The notes under the pieces are model-generated. The model was not told the origin of the DNA, did no database searches, and was given only the letters and a program-made list of their open reading frames with translations. Both the position numbers and the translations under genes were made by a program. Of a stretch of DNA of 64,000 nucleotides, positions 63,596 through 64,000 are shown piece after piece. Source of the stretch: Eudromia elegans (lineage: Eukaryota > Chordata > Aves > Tinamiformes > Tinamidae); assembly GCA_003342815.1 (NCBI GenBank), contig PTEX01000196.1, positions 108,576 through 172,575 of the forward strand, read 5' to 3'. Every line of letters begins with the position of its first letter. The stretch's first letter is position 1.

Positions 63596-64000
63596 GTAAG
63601 TATTATTGACACTATCAGTATCAGTGAGGTTTTATTAAGCTATTGGTTAGGTTATTCTTCCTGTAATTTCTTGTTATTTAATTGTTTTTCCCTTTCCTCT
63701 GTGAGTGCTTAGAAAATAAAGGATCTAATACTGAAGCTTGTTCCTGTGGCTTGTCCTATAGAGCAGTCTGGTTGATTTTATTAAGTATTTTTCAGGGTTA
63801 AGGGTTTGCAGAATAAAATGTTGAGTTGTGCCTTTTAAGGACTCTTCTTAAACTGAACTGGATGGTCTCTGATAGAGTAACCATATGCAGTTGTGTATAC
63901 TCACCTTAATGACTTTTCTTTTAGCATGAAGGACATTCATTAAAAGGTGTAGATGTCTCAGGTTAGCTTTACAATACAAATAGGGGACAGCTTTCTCCCC
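63596..64000. other. Start of the next intron
   Basis: This begins with the strong donor GTAAGT. The remaining 405 bases are AT-rich intron with no exon, repeat or other feature that I can recognise. Confidence 0.6.

Noticed and set aside
1-64000. CRISPR arrays, bacterial operons, phage or integron features, tRNA genes
   Set aside because: No regularly spaced direct repeats, ribosome-binding-site-led gene clusters or cloverleaf-type sequences were seen. Splice signals, the CpG island and CR1 elements show this is vertebrate nuclear DNA.

Overview
The window looks like a stretch of a bird nuclear genome. It is AT-rich, vertebrate-style, intron-dominated DNA with GT-AG splice signals and one CpG island. 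It carries several CR1 LINE copies, three of which still end in the avian-type TTCTGTGATTC/ATTCTATG tail. Four isolated N bases mark a draft assembly. No bacterial, phage, CRISPR or tRNA-like feature was seen. The species cannot be named from this sequence.

The one protein-coding gene I can support runs on the + strand and continues past the right edge. A CpG island with GC boxes (about 230-640) holds a probable non-coding first exon that ends in a good splice donor at 558. Three very small coding exons follow, at 29259-29370 (112 nt), 42618-42655 (38 nt) and 63557-63595 (39 nt). Their phases fit (ending phase 1, then 0, then 0). Together they encode one complete C1-type zinc finger with all six Cys and both His ligands (H-x12-C-x2-C-x10-C-x2-C-x4-H-x2-C-x7-C), spread over 34 kb. 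The short x10 loop and the residues around the ligands resemble the N-terminal C1 domain of long tensin isoforms. I therefore read the window as the 5' part of a tensin-family gene (TNS1 or TNS3 more likely than TNS2). The phosphatase-like, C2, SH2 and PTB domains would lie downstream of 64000. The initiator methionine is not established. A speculative in-phase start exon is described at 13870-13905.

Almost everything else is intron. It contains three recognisable CR1 copies (24855-25780 minus strand; 36010-36276 and 52345-53419 plus strand), one much older CR1-like relic (23430-23775), short tandem duplications, and homopolymer or TA/TG tracts. One unusual C-rich/G-rich pair of tracts lies at 50422-50503. 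Most of the many 60-140 codon open frames are chance frames in AT-rich intron and are not annotated. I found no convincing new biological system. The most noteworthy items are the split zinc finger, the opposed quadruplex-type tracts, and the pair of poly(T)/poly(A) tracts near 48.0-48.25 kb.
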